From Cladophialophora immunda (Eukaryota > Ascomycota > Eurotiomycetes > Chaetothyriales > Herpotrichiellaceae), in NCBI RefSeq assembly GCF_000835495.1, contig NW_015622547.1, forward strand, positions 2,480,001 through 2,544,000: 64,000 bases of DNA, read 5' to 3'. Positions within the stretch are counted from its first letter, which is position 1; each line of letters begins with the position of its first letter. Of this stretch, positions 1 through 9,888 are shown piece by piece. Under the pieces are notes generated by a model. It saw only the letters and a list, made by a program, of their open reading frames with translations. It made no database searches and had not been told where the DNA came from. A program made the position numbers and the translations under genes.

Positions 1-3000
1 CATTTGGCCATTCCAGTGGAGTTCTGGACACCAATGCCAAATCGTGCGCCTTCCTTGTCCGCTGCTCTGTCAAATCGCCATCTGGACTTCGTCGACGCGA
101 GAACTTCTCCCTTCGCAGCTGGGAACCACCAACCCATCGCAAAGACTCGGTCGGCAAACACACGATTCAACTGTTGATCGGTCATGAACTCTGCGCCCAC
201 AGGGTTGACATCCCTGGAACAGACAGAGTCTCCGGCGAGGAAGCTCATCATGCCGGCAATAGTGCACGGGTTGTGAGGCAACGATCTACGAATGTTCCAT
301 ATCGGCAGCGTTGCGTACGCCAGGAGGCTGCAGAGGATCATCGTTCCTAGAATGGCTTGAAGTGCAATCTTGGACGAGTTGTTCTGTATCAGGCGAAGAC
401 CGGTGCCGCTATAGAAGGTAGCATTGTAGACAGGGGCTCGAGCACCAGTGGCGTACGCTTCGCGCATGTTGGCGTTGATGTACAAGGCCATATACTTCCG
501 GTAGAGATGCTGGGTCGCGGTGAAGAAGCGCGACTGATTTTCAACCCCCATCAGATCTTCGGGGTCAATGCCCGATCCGCCGAGAATCATGGTTTGGAAG
601 AAAGACTCGACGGACGAGCTGCCCGAGTACCCAGTCGCCGGAGTAGTATGTAATGGCTCCAAATCAGCGTATAGTAGCGACGCACGCGCGGGATGATCCC
701 CCTGGGGAGGTCCAGTCTGCCAGAGGGGCAGGTTGTCGGCGATCAGTTCGGCAGTGTAGAGCTGTGCTTTGGATTTAACGGTTCTTCTTGTGCTCTCATC
801 AACGGTGGGTGGCCGCGAAGGATCGGCTTTCATGCTCGGAGGCAGGAAAGCAACCGTAGCATCGACTTCCTCGATATCCTGCCAGCACATCATCGTGGTC
901 ACGTTCAAAGGTGCCGTGTCGTTCACCCGGAGATGGCCAAAATAGAATCCAATCGTCGGGCAATCTTCGGAGTACCACCCTTGCCTTTTAGACCAAAATG
1001 TCAGCCAAATACCGCTCGCGTAAGCACCTGCTCCGTCGTTGGGCAGTAGTAACAAAGGGGCGTAAAGCTGGTCAGCACATTTAGCCGAGATGTTGGTCTG
1101 GAACAACATCGTAGCCAAACAGCTTTGACCCTCGCACGAGTAGGCAGAATCCGTGACGTTGGCAGTGACTTTTTCAGGCGGAACGAAAACACAGTCCAAC
1201 GAAGCTCGGGTAGCTGGCAGCGTGACTGTGACCCCCTCATCGGTCACGTTATCGACTTGTGTAGATGCAGGAATAGTGAACTCGGGGAAAGCAAGTTCGT
1301 CGAATGTAAATGGTGGGTATGGGGCCCCTTGCTGCTCAATCAAGCCCAGTGATATTCCCGCCGTCCCGTCCGACGTGGCGCCATCGTAGGATGTCCAATT
1401 ACTGTTGACATGTGAAGTCACTCGCACAGAACCCAATGTGGGGATCTCATATGGTGTTATCTTATATAGCGCGGCGACAATGATGGTGAGGAATGGTGCA
1501 AGGAACCTAGTCACCGACGAAAAAGAAAGACTCGGGTTCATGTCCCAGGCTCCCGCAAACAGATTCCTCAAAGGCATGTGGGCCAGCGGGCTGTCCGCGG
1601 TTGGCCTCCAACGGTGGGAAGCCCCAGATTGTAACTTGGCGAACGGGCTGAATATCGATATGGCCGAGTCCACACTCTGAGACATGGTTGATATAAGTAT
1701 CATGACGCATGCCGGAACGATTGTAGACAAGAGATGCGCAATGCTGCTTGACATCGAAATAGAGCAGATACCGCCAGTGTCGGCTGATTTTCCCTGCAGC
1801 ACTTCGAGGACAATCACTACACCAGCCGGCGTGATGAAGTTCAGAGCCATGAAGCGCCACGAAATAGCAAATGGCTGCCAATATGGACGGTCTTGGGTGG
1901 CCGGCTGACGACCATTTGCGGGCTTTCCTAGCTGAGGTTCCACCACCACTCTCGGAGAGTCGGTGTCGTCGACCACGGTGCACCTGAACGTCCTCGGCGC
2001 GAGGAGATCGTTCAATTTGCTATCGGGGAAATGCCCGGTGTTCCGAATCAGCAACAACAAGTCTGCGCTCGAAGTGAGTATCGCAGCTTGACTGGCGGCA
2101 TTGTCAGGGTTTCGTGGAAGAAGGCCAGTCGCTCGATTAATCAAGATGGCGGTCGTGCATACTGCCAAGAGGCCAAACGCGGTGGCCATGACGACGAGAG
2201 GCGACAGCTTGACGAATAACCGATTCTCTTGAACATGTTGTTGGCTCTGAACCGTGGTGTTTTGTGGCTGAGTAAGAAACTTATGAGCAAATTGAACCAT
2301 GACCCCTTGATAAACAGCTTGAGCACTGGCAACCATGTTCTCCGGATCCAGAAAGGGTTCCAAACTCGATTTTCCGTAATGATCGGCAAGCAACGAGAAG
2401 TAGGGGTAAGGATATACCATTTGAGTGGTATTCGCCACTTTTGCTAACGGTGCTAAAGTGAGATCTGACCCAGCCATGATGATGCTCTCGAAAGCAAGAA
2501 GAGTGTTCGTGGTGTTGAAGTTGTCCAGCATTCTGGTCGTCCCGTTCTGGGTGCTTTGTAACTGCACCCCAGTCCCGGCTGGAATGGCTGCAGGATCTAT
2601 GATGACCGCTGAACTCTTGATGGAGTACGTTGGTCGGCACACAGCTATCGAGATGTTAACGATGTTGACCAAGTAATTATAGGAGAAGCTCGATTGATTG
2701 TAAGCCAATTGCGTGTATCTCCCATCGGTGACTGCCAGTAACCAGGCAGGCTCAAGCCCTGACGGGCACTGCATGTATATGACTTCCCAATCGCCTTCTA
2801 TTGTCCGAGAATGAGCTGTAAAGTCGAAATTCGAGTTCATGATAGTGTATGACGTATCAAGAGTGGGAACACACCCTTCAACTTCGATATCGAGCGAAAT
2901 GAGAGGATCGACTTCGGAACCAAGGACGGTGTACTGGATCGGAAGTGGATTGTGAAGCACCGGTATGTGGCACTGGAAATCAGGAAGGAAAGCATCCAAG

Positions 3001-4019
3001 GTGACGGTCAATAGTGAGCTGGCGTGCAACGACTGGTCTACGATAAAGGTATCATAGGCCATAGTCGCTGTTGTGCCGAAGCTGAAGGGTAGGTCTCCAT
3101 GAGAAGCGCCATAATAATTGCGCAAAGTAGTATCAAGAAAGCTCAGATTTCCTATATTTCCCGCACCGACGCCGTCGACACTGGGGTTGGGCGCACCTCC
3201 ATATTGACCGGACACTCCGGCTGCAGAGAAAGTCGAGTTCAGGTGGATTGGAACTCCGGTATCGAGCATGGGTACAGCCGAGAGGACCAGGAGGCCTGTT
3301 GAGAAACCTGTAGCAATCATGAGGAGCAGTCTTCCAGATTCGGCCGCGAGGACTCCCCAATGGCGGTTCTTGACTGCTCGTGACATGATCGCAGGGAACA
3401 TCGGGGTGATGTAGTCAACCAGTAGTGTTTGACCTCCGTGGCCGCCAGACGCACGAAACATTGATTGCCAAGGTGAAATGATCTTTGAAGTGTAGCATAC
3501 TTTCTGCCAGAGGATTGCAACAGCCGTCAGCACAACTGTAGGACCGTACTTCCAGGTATAGACATTGGAGGAGATGCCTGTGCTGAAACCATTCCATGCT
3601 TCTGATAGTTGATAAAGTACGCCAAGTGCAACGATCAGAAGCACAAACAGCAGGAGAAAAGCCCCCAGAACGCTCCTTCGATGCCAGAAAGGTTCCCACG
3701 GTCGACAAGATTCCGCAATATTGTTCCGATCGTTGAGGCTCTTACTGCCGATAACGGCTCGCGTGAACGGCTCCTTGCTAGGTTGTTGACCGAGGGCGAA
3801 TCCCGCATCCCCAATCAAATCAGAACCCTCTTGTGATTCTGACTCGGAGACATTAGCTGGGTCCGACATCACCTGGTGCATTTGTGTAGGATGCGTCACT
3901 GGGTCAACCTCGTCTTCTGCTCTTAACGGGGTGTATTTGGCAACCGGACCCAGTTGCGCATCCGGGGCGGGCTTCCGCCGCACAGTGTTTGATGGCGTGT
4001 GTGGCGGGCGGCTCTCCAT
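1..4019 (-). CDS. DUF3433-family multi-membrane protein, C-terminus beyond window
   Basis: One uninterrupted reading frame runs from an ATG at 4019 to the left edge (at least 1339 codons, no stop, no intron needed). The start reads MESRPPHTPSNTVRRKP. About 110 polar residues are followed by membrane segments near residues 114-136, 156-172, 228-250, 603-626, 717-741, 753-776, 835-856 and 1220-1240. Long loops between them carry many N-x-S/T sites and are probably extracytoplasmic. Two copies of a W-x-P-F motif just before a hydrophobic helix (PWEPFWHRR near 105, YWQPFAISWRF near 713) match the two-repeat layout I know for fungal DUF3433 proteins, usually about 1200-1300 residues. Function is unknown; transport or cell-surface roles are only guesses. 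The stop codon lies outside the window. Confidence 0.8.
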   Translation of the reverse strand, partial: MESRPPHTPSNTVRRKPAPDAQLGPVAKYTPLRAEDEVDPVTHPTQMHQVMSDPANVSESESQEGSDLIGDAGFALGQQPSKEPFTRAVIGSKSLNDRNNIAESCRPWEPFWHRRSVLGAFLLLFVLLIVALGVLYQLSEAWNGFSTGISSNVYTWKYGPTVVLTAVAILWQKVCYTSKIISPWQSMFRASGGHGGQTLLVDYITPMFPAIMSRAVKNRHWGVLAAESGRLLLMIATGFSTGLLVLSAVPMLDTGVPIHLNSTFSAAGVSGQYGGAPNPSVDGVGAGNIGNLSFLDTTLRNYYGASHGDLPFSFGTTATMAYDTFIVDQSLHASSLLTVTLDAFLPDFQCHIPVLHNPLPIQYTVLGSEVDPLISLDIEVEGCVPTLDTSYTIMNSNFDFTAHSRTIEGDWEVIYMQCPSGLEPAWLLAVTDGRYTQLAYNQSSFSYNYLVNIVNISIAVCRPTYSIKSSAVIIDPAAIPAGTGVQLQSTQNGTTRMLDNFNTTNTLLAFESIIMAGSDLTLAPLAKVANTTQMVYPYPYFSLLADHYGKSSLEPFLDPENMVASAQAVYQGVMVQFAHKFLTQPQNTTVQSQQHVQENRLFVKLSPLVVMATAFGLLAVCTTAILINRATGLLPRNPDNAASQAAILTSSADLLLLIRNTGHFPDSKLNDLLAPRTFRCTVVDDTDSPRVVVEPQLGKPANGRQPATQDRPYWQPFAISWRFMALNFITPAGVVIVLEVLQGKSADTGGICSISMSSSIAHLLSTIVPACVMILISTMSQSVDSAISIFSPFAKLQSGASHRWRPTADSPLAHMPLRNLFAGAWDMNPSLSFSSVTRFLAPFLTIIVAALYKITPYEIPTLGSVRVTSHVNSNWTSYDGATSDGTAGISLGLIEQQGAPYPPFTFDELAFPEFTIPASTQVDNVTDEGVTVTLPATRASLDCVFVPPEKVTANVTDSAYSCEGQSCLATMLFQTNISAKCADQLYAPLLLLPNDGAGAYASGIWLTFWSKRQGWYSEDCPTIGFYFGHLRVNDTAPLNVTTMMCWQDIEEVDATVAFLPPSMKADPSRPPTVDESTRRTVKSKAQLYTAELIADNLPLWQTGPPQGDHPARASLLYADLEPLHTTPATGYSGSSSVESFFQTMILGGSGIDPEDLMGVENQSRFFTATQHLYRKYMALYINANMREAYATGARAPVYNATFYSGTGLRLIQNNSSKIALQAILGTMILCSLLAYATLPIWNIRRSLPHNPCTIAGMMSFLAGDSVCSRDVNPVGAEFMTDQQLNRVFADRVFAMGWWFPAAKGEVLASTKSRWRFDRAADKEGARFGIGVQNSTGMAK

Positions 4020-5199
4020 AGCCCAAGCTTCCGCTCCTCGACCCTCGTGCTCTGTCTGTTAGCAGAAGTTGTAGCCTGCGCTGGACATGTAGCACAAAAC
4101 CCGTGGTGTCGAAATGTCGGGCGGACATGGCGACACACAGCAGCCTTATAGAAGAATCGAGGCGTCTGAACTTGTTGCCACCGCACCACGGCAGCTGCGG
4201 CTTCAGTTGGGCGCAGCCGTAGCGATCTGTGTCTGTGCTGCAGACCCTTGGTGCCTTCCAAAAGAACCTCCACGGCTGAACCAGGGGCCTGAAAGTGGAA
4301 AGGCAGGTTTACTCTGGGTGCATGAGGCTTGAAGCTGTGCCTCTTTTCGGCCTAGAAAGCTCGTATTCGCGACCCGTCGCTGTTCCAGACCAGTCGATCG
4401 GATGCTTAGCGCGGGGCGGCACGCGAAGCATTTTGGCTTCCCAGTTGTGTCCCATCCATTCCCCACGACGCTCTGTATGATTTGGACTTGACTTGCTCGA
4501 AAGTCTGATGGCCGGCAGAGGGGCGTCCGTGGGATTTCAAGGAGGTGGGCTTTGAGGAGAATGTCCACCTTTGTCTGTATATAGAAGCCGGATGAATTAA
4601 ACGAAAAGCATCCCCCATGTGCGTCGGGAAGGCTGAAAGAATTAGCCTTCTTGCTTCCTCGAGCCTCAACCTTTCTCGCTCGGAGAAAATGAAGAGTGGC
4701 GTTGAGATATAAAGTTGCGTAGAGCCCCTATGCTTCTCTGGCCGTTAGTTCGAAACAGCAGCATCAACCAATACTCTAGAGAGGACATCTTAGGCGGTGT
4801 GGTATTTTCATGTTAATCGTAGCAGATTGGTCCAAAGCGGCAGGGTAAAAGAGATCGTCACCTAACCCAATGGCCTGTCTTCACGGGTTGCTTAAGCCCG
4901 CGAAGTTTTCGACGATAGCTCCAGCCTCTGAACACGAAGTTGTCCGAACATGTAGGCCTAGAGAATTCTAACAACTGGTACTGCTGCTACCGTAGGTATT
5001 CGATAGAGCTTATCGACAGCATCAGCACTTGGGGCTCGCTGAGGCTGAAGGAAAGGGCAACTTTAGTCCACTTTTCCCGGAAGCGAGAAATGTTAGATGC
5101 AACGCTTTTAAAACCCCAGTTAAGCCAATGAGACCGAAACTGGCAGCGAGACTAACCTTCGAACGCGGCAAAATTTGACCGTCGACACAAGGCCCGGCT
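4020..5199. other. Intergenic region, 5' side of the DUF3433 gene
   Basis: No intact coding frame is recognisable. The stretch contains the likely promoter and leader of the DUF3433 gene. Its right part may hold unrecognisable 3' remains of the decayed regulator next door, since a full-length relative would need about 2 kb. Confidence 0.5.
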
Positions 5200-6398
5200 G
5201 GCGCGACGGACGAGATTGTCTACAGCGCGAACGGCCGATGTAAGTCGGCCAAGATGGTGGCAGAGCTCTTGACTGTGTTGGTGGTAAGGCTGTGACTCCC
5301 CATAAAATCAGCCTTTTGAAGGTATTGAAGATCACCATCATGAAGCTGTCGGACATAATCAACTGTTGAAAATCACTTCAGGAACTACAACCGGATGCCG
5401 TGGTCTTCATGGACGGTTGACATGATACCTCGATCACATGTGTTCAGCTCGTCGTGATAAATTGTCGACTGTCGGCGGATTTGTCAATATCAGCACAAAC
5501 CTCCTCAGCTTCAAGCAATGCTTAAGGAACTTACACATAAGACAGCAAGAAAAGGCGACATCCATGCGTCGCCAGGGCAGGTTTTGACCAGTGCAAAACC
5601 CCGAAAGCCGCGTCGCAAGTGGGCAGATGAACCACATCGTGCATCCAGACCACGTTCTCTTCGTAGAGATCGATCAAAATCTCAGCGTCTTCTAAGGAGG
5701 CCAGGTTTGGTCCGGACAGTCCACGAGATCGGTAGCTTGTATTTGAGCTTCCTGACGAGTCCTCCGCTGTCGAGAGTGGTTCAGATACTCCGATTTTAGC
5801 ACGTAGCCGTGGCTCATCGCCAGCGCTTTCAGAGTGGTAACTGTCTTGATGGAAGCTCAGCCAAAAGTTGATTTGGCGCCGGAGGTCGGATATTGGCCCT
5901 TACATCAACGTCTATCGTGAAGTCAGAGTTGTAAAACCAGAGCCTAGGATATTGTTAGTAGGTATCAAAGGCTCCTCATTGTCGCCAACAGATGAATGGC
6001 CTGGCCCGATGTAGCGGTATTTTTTCGAGGGTCGTGCCTGAGTATGCGGCGCAGGCACAACATCCTATGTACGTGCGGATTCCGCTCGTCTATAAGCTCT
6101 GCGGCCGGTCCTAGTCACTTCCACGATCTCGCGATGCCATCTATCCCCTGGTCCGCGGTCCAGACATGGTGCACACGGGATGGTCCTCGAACAACGATGT
6201 TTTCGTCGCGTGCATTCAGTATAGGACAGAGGCTGTCTCTGACTACGTCGCTGGGCGAATGAAAGTCCCTGCGAACTTCGAGACCAGCCGCCATTTGGCG
6301 CAGACGCACTCAGACCTTGTTGCCCATGGCGCCAGAGAAGCTTTTTGTGATAGTCCTTGTGGGCTGGAAAAGAGTCCGTGAATCGAAGGGGGCAACAT
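5200..6398 (-). pseudogene. Decayed Zn2Cys6 fungal transcription factor
   Basis: Pieces of a Zn2Cys6 regulator appear on the minus strand in three different frames. Near 6145-6225 a zinc-cluster block reads YTECTRRKHRCSRTIPCAPC then LDRGPGDRWHREIVEV. The first cluster cysteine is Tyr and the last is Trp, so only four of six ligands remain, and an in-frame TAG follows at 6067. Near 5620-5705 a block with LIDLYEENVVWMHDVVHLPT resembles the start of the fungal transcription-factor middle homology region. Near 5270-5336 a block with ADFMGSHSLTT resembles a later part of the same region. The three blocks are mutually out of frame; some offset could be introns (a GTAAGT follows the second block), but cysteine loss plus the stop argues for decay. 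An ATG at 6398 may be the old start. It was probably a DNA-binding regulator. Confidence 0.6.
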
Positions 6399-6688
6399 TA
6401 GTCACTGGATGGTAGGGTCTCGGACACAGTTGACCAAATATACAAAGTTGAACCGAAAGAATGTTCTAAAAGCTCGTCCCCTGTAGATCTGCCATCACGT
6501 GCTGCCCCAGATTTGACGCCATGTTACTTCCCACAAGACTGGCCACTTTTAACTTCAGCCTCGCGCACCTACAAACTACTGCTGTCCCCTCGACCCATTC
6601 CTGCCAGTCGTTGGCTGCTTGAGACAGCACCCTTGGGCTCCGTCCGCGTCATGTCTCACCGCCTTGTTCCCTGACCGAAATTGTCACC

Positions 6689-9538
6689 ATGCCGCTTTCC
6701 AACAACGACGTCTCCTCCAAACTCGGCCCCTCCACGAAGAAGTCCATATTCGAGCGACAAAAGGCAGAGGCAGAAGCCAAAAAGGCCCGAGAGAAGGCGG
6801 AGACGGCAGCTGTGCTCGAAGACTTTGTGAAGAGTTTTGAAGATAATGGGAACCAGACATCGGGCTTTCCTTCAAAGCGAGGCTCTGCAGGTGAAAATAG
6901 AGGAGGATTTGGCTCTGGCGGAAGCAACTACGGTCCCTCCGGCCCAGGGAAGCGCCACTTCACGAGTTCGAGTCTGAAGAGTGGTCCCGGCAGTCTGGGA
7001 CCGAGTCCTTCGTTGCCCAAGAGTGGACCTGGTAGCTTGGGTCCGGCGCCAGGATTTGGAAGAAAGAGACACTATGATGAATACTCGGGTCGAGATCGGG
7101 ATCGAGAGCGCGACCGCGACCGCGATCGCGACAGGAGAGACAGGGTGTTTTCATACAGTGACGGAAGAGATGAGGACAATCGTAGGGACTCCCATGCTTT
7201 CGCTCACGACGACGACGACGAGGATACACGGGACACAGATGAACTCAAAGCCGCGGCGAAACCTACTTTGCATCTCGCCTCCCTTCCACCTGAGACGTCC
7301 CCAGCGGTTATCAAGGCACTCTTCACTCCTTCCCCATTGACTGTCGAAAGTGTGCGCATCCTCCCGCCTGGGCCAGGCTCAGCCGCTGAACGGAAATCAG
7401 TCTCGGCAATCGTCACGCTCGCCGCCGAAACCCCGGCGGCAGATATTGACACCATGGTCTCGCATCTCCAGAACAAATACCTCGGGTTTGGCTTCAACCT
7501 CTCGATTTCGCGCCATCTATCCTCCGCGGCCTTGACCGGCGTGAACTCACTCAGCAACAACACTCCGTCTGTGACCTTGCACAATCTCCCCTTTGGTGCA
7601 AAACCGGTGCCACAACACACATCCTTATCCCGAGCTCCCCCGCCGACCCAGGCAGCTGCAGGTAGCCGCTTTGCTCCCCCGGCTTCATACACCTCATCAA
7701 CGCCCTACGGTCCTCGATCGATGAGCAGCATGCCCCTCACACAAGTCATGGTACAAGTCCCGACTGATCTCAGACAACTCCGTCTTATCCACAAAACCAT
7801 TGAAGCTCTTCTGACTTATGGTCCCGAATTCGAAGCGCTGCTCATGTCCCGGCCGCAAATTCAGCGTGATGAACAATGGGCATGGCTTTGGAACTCAAGA
7901 TCAACAGGCGGAGTGTATTATCGTTGGCGTCTCTGGGAGATCCTCACCGACTCCAAATCGCGTCGCCGACCACGTTATATGCCGTACGGGATGCGACAAC
8001 CACAAGGTGACATATTATTCGAGGGGCAATCAACGTGGATTCCCCCAGAAGAGGACCTCAAGTTTGAATATACCACTCATCTTGAGGAATTCATTTCTGA
8101 TGACGACTACAATTCTTCGGACGAAGAAGGCATCGACGACGACAACAGAGGCGGACTAGCTAGACGGTATCATGACCACCAAAAACTCGCTAATATCAGT
8201 GACTCGACAGCCGACAACGACGGCACAGGTTATCTTAATCCACTTGCGAAGACGAAACTCATTCATCTACTTTCCCGCCTGCCAGAAACAAATGCAAGAC
8301 TGCGCAGGGGTGACGTTGCGCGGGTGACCGGATTTGCAATTGAGCACGCTGGGGCTGGGGCGGATGAAGTAGCAGAATTAGTCACGAGGAATGTGGTCAG
8401 GCCATTTTGTTACAGCGTGGCGAGACCGAAAGGAGATACGGACGATGAGGACGACCATCATGAGGGTGAGAACGGCGATGGCACGCCAAAGCACTCGGGG
8501 GATAGGGATCCCTCCAGAACAGGAGAACAAGATCAACCCTCTAAACCCAAGGAAAAGGATACAACCCCAGCTTCCCTGATAGGCTTGTATATCATAAGCG
8601 ACATCCTCTCGGCCTCTTCGACCTCGGGCGTCCGGCACGCATGGCGCTATCGCTCTCTCTTTCAACATCAGCTTCTCGCCCAGAACGTTTTGCCTGTGCT
8701 GGGTAAGCTCCCACAAAAGTACGAATGGGGCAAGCTCAAGGCCGAGAAGTGGAAGAGACAGGTGCAAGTGGTCTTGGGGCTGTGGGAGGGGTGGTGCGTT
8801 TTCGAGGAAGCGAGGATGAAAGAGATGGTCGAGGGCTTCTTGCATCCGCCTCTGAGCGAAGAGGAAGAGAAGCAAAAGGCCAAGGCCGAGCAAGAGGCCG
8901 AAAGAGAGAAGCAAAGGGAGAGAGACAGGGCTGCTGGGGCTGTGAGCCGTTGGCGCAGCGTCGACGATGCTAGTGCCAACGGAGGTGCTAACACTGATGG
9001 CAAATCCGTCCCTTCTGCCTCTGGCGAAGCGAGCCGGGCAGCCGCCGGCGGCGATGTGGAAATGAACATGGACGGGACACCCATGGTCGATGACGACGGA
9101 GACGGAGATGGAGCCGAGGCCGAGATCGACGACCAAGACGATGACGGGGACACCGTTCTGAGCGACGAGAACATCGACGGCGTACCAATGGTGGACAGCA
9201 GCGACGATGAACAGGAAGGACAAGATCAAGCTCAAGCACAAAAGGATGGTGGAGAACCACCTCACAGACAGCAGGAGCAAGGGCGCGTTGAGGAGCAACA
9301 GCAGCCGCTGCAACCCCAGTCTTCGGACGAAAAGGACGGCAGCGAGGCAAGGAATGCCTCCAGAGCCGACGCACAAGTAAAGGAGTCAGGGCGAGAGGCG
9401 CGCGGAGAGGCCGGCTCTCGCGACCAGGCGACAACACTAAAGCCCGCAAATGCTTCTCCACCGACGCCGACGACGACGACTTCTCAAGGCCGGAGAGCCC
9501 GCCCGAAAGCCGTGGATTTCGACGACATGTTTGAGTAG
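6689..9538 (+). CDS. U2 snRNP-associated SURP protein, SR140-like
   Basis: Single-exon gene of 949 residues starting MPLSNNDVSSKLGPSTKKS. Order of parts: basic/acidic helix (18-52), glycine-rich low-complexity region with a repeated SGPGSLGP (97-120), Arg/Asp tract (135-152), a divergent RRM-like fold (about 192-280), a SURP/SWAP module (about 360-420, with LRLIHKTIEALLTYGPEFEAL), and a CID-like helical domain (about 520-720) interrupted by an acidic insertion at 580-625. A long acidic and Gln-rich tail ends in VDFDDMFE. RRM-SURP-CID order is the signature of SR140/U2SURP, a U2 snRNP-linked splicing factor that acts in the nucleus. The CID relates to RNA polymerase II tail-binding folds. The family call is secure; binding partners in this fungus are inferred. 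Confidence 0.9.
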   Translation: MPLSNNDVSSKLGPSTKKSIFERQKAEAEAKKAREKAETAAVLEDFVKSFEDNGNQTSGFPSKRGSAGENRGGFGSGGSNYGPSGPGKRHFTSSSLKSGPGSLGPSPSLPKSGPGSLGPAPGFGRKRHYDEYSGRDRDRERDRDRDRDRRDRVFSYSDGRDEDNRRDSHAFAHDDDDEDTRDTDELKAAAKPTLHLASLPPETSPAVIKALFTPSPLTVESVRILPPGPGSAAERKSVSAIVTLAAETPAADIDTMVSHLQNKYLGFGFNLSISRHLSSAALTGVNSLSNNTPSVTLHNLPFGAKPVPQHTSLSRAPPPTQAAAGSRFAPPASYTSSTPYGPRSMSSMPLTQVMVQVPTDLRQLRLIHKTIEALLTYGPEFEALLMSRPQIQRDEQWAWLWNSRSTGGVYYRWRLWEILTDSKSRRRPRYMPYGMRQPQGDILFEGQSTWIPPEEDLKFEYTTHLEEFISDDDYNSSDEEGIDDDNRGGLARRYHDHQKLANISDSTADNDGTGYLNPLAKTKLIHLLSRLPETNARLRRGDVARVTGFAIEHAGAGADEVAELVTRNVVRPFCYSVARPKGDTDDEDDHHEGENGDGTPKHSGDRDPSRTGEQDQPSKPKEKDTTPASLIGLYIISDILSASSTSGVRHAWRYRSLFQHQLLAQNVLPVLGKLPQKYEWGKLKAEKWKRQVQVVLGLWEGWCVFEEARMKEMVEGFLHPPLSEEEEKQKAKAEQEAEREKQRERDRAAGAVSRWRSVDDASANGGANTDGKSVPSASGEASRAAAGGDVEMNMDGTPMVDDDGDGDGAEAEIDDQDDDGDTVLSDENIDGVPMVDSSDDEQEGQDQAQAQKDGGEPPHRQQEQGRVEEQQQPLQPQSSDEKDGSEARNASRADAQVKESGREARGEAGSRDQATTLKPANASPPTPTTTTSQGRRARPKAVDFDDMFE

Positions 9539-9888
9539 TACACAAACAGGCAAGCTAGCAAGCGTAGGGGGTCCAATGAGCACGCACGAGTACACCTGAA
9601 AAGAATCGCGAAAGGGAGAAGAAGAGGCCAACGAATTGGATTGGTCCTTGGTGATTCTAAGTAATGAAATGGCCCCAGGTTGAGAAAGAGCGAGATCTTT
9701 GCTTTTTGGGTTCTTGCTCCACGGCTCCTGCCAATCTCCCGACATGCTGCCATTTGTCTTATCCGTGTTCCTTACCCGCGGCTCGAGCTGCCGTTACATA
9801 CCCATATACCATAGCCTGTAGGAGGCTCCGTGCTCTGCGTTCTAGCAGACCCAAGAGGACACACTGCGACTCAGCCGAGCCAATGCTC
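9539..9888. other. Shared 3' region of two convergent genes
   Basis: The SR140-like gene (+) and AIM21 (-) converge here. I see only the expected untranslated 3' sequence and no further gene. Confidence 0.6.

Noticed and set aside
8378..9376. 332-codon minus-strand open frame
   Set aside because: Lies antisense to the SR140-like gene; its low-complexity Leu/Ser/Arg composition mirrors the acidic and Gln-rich sense tail.
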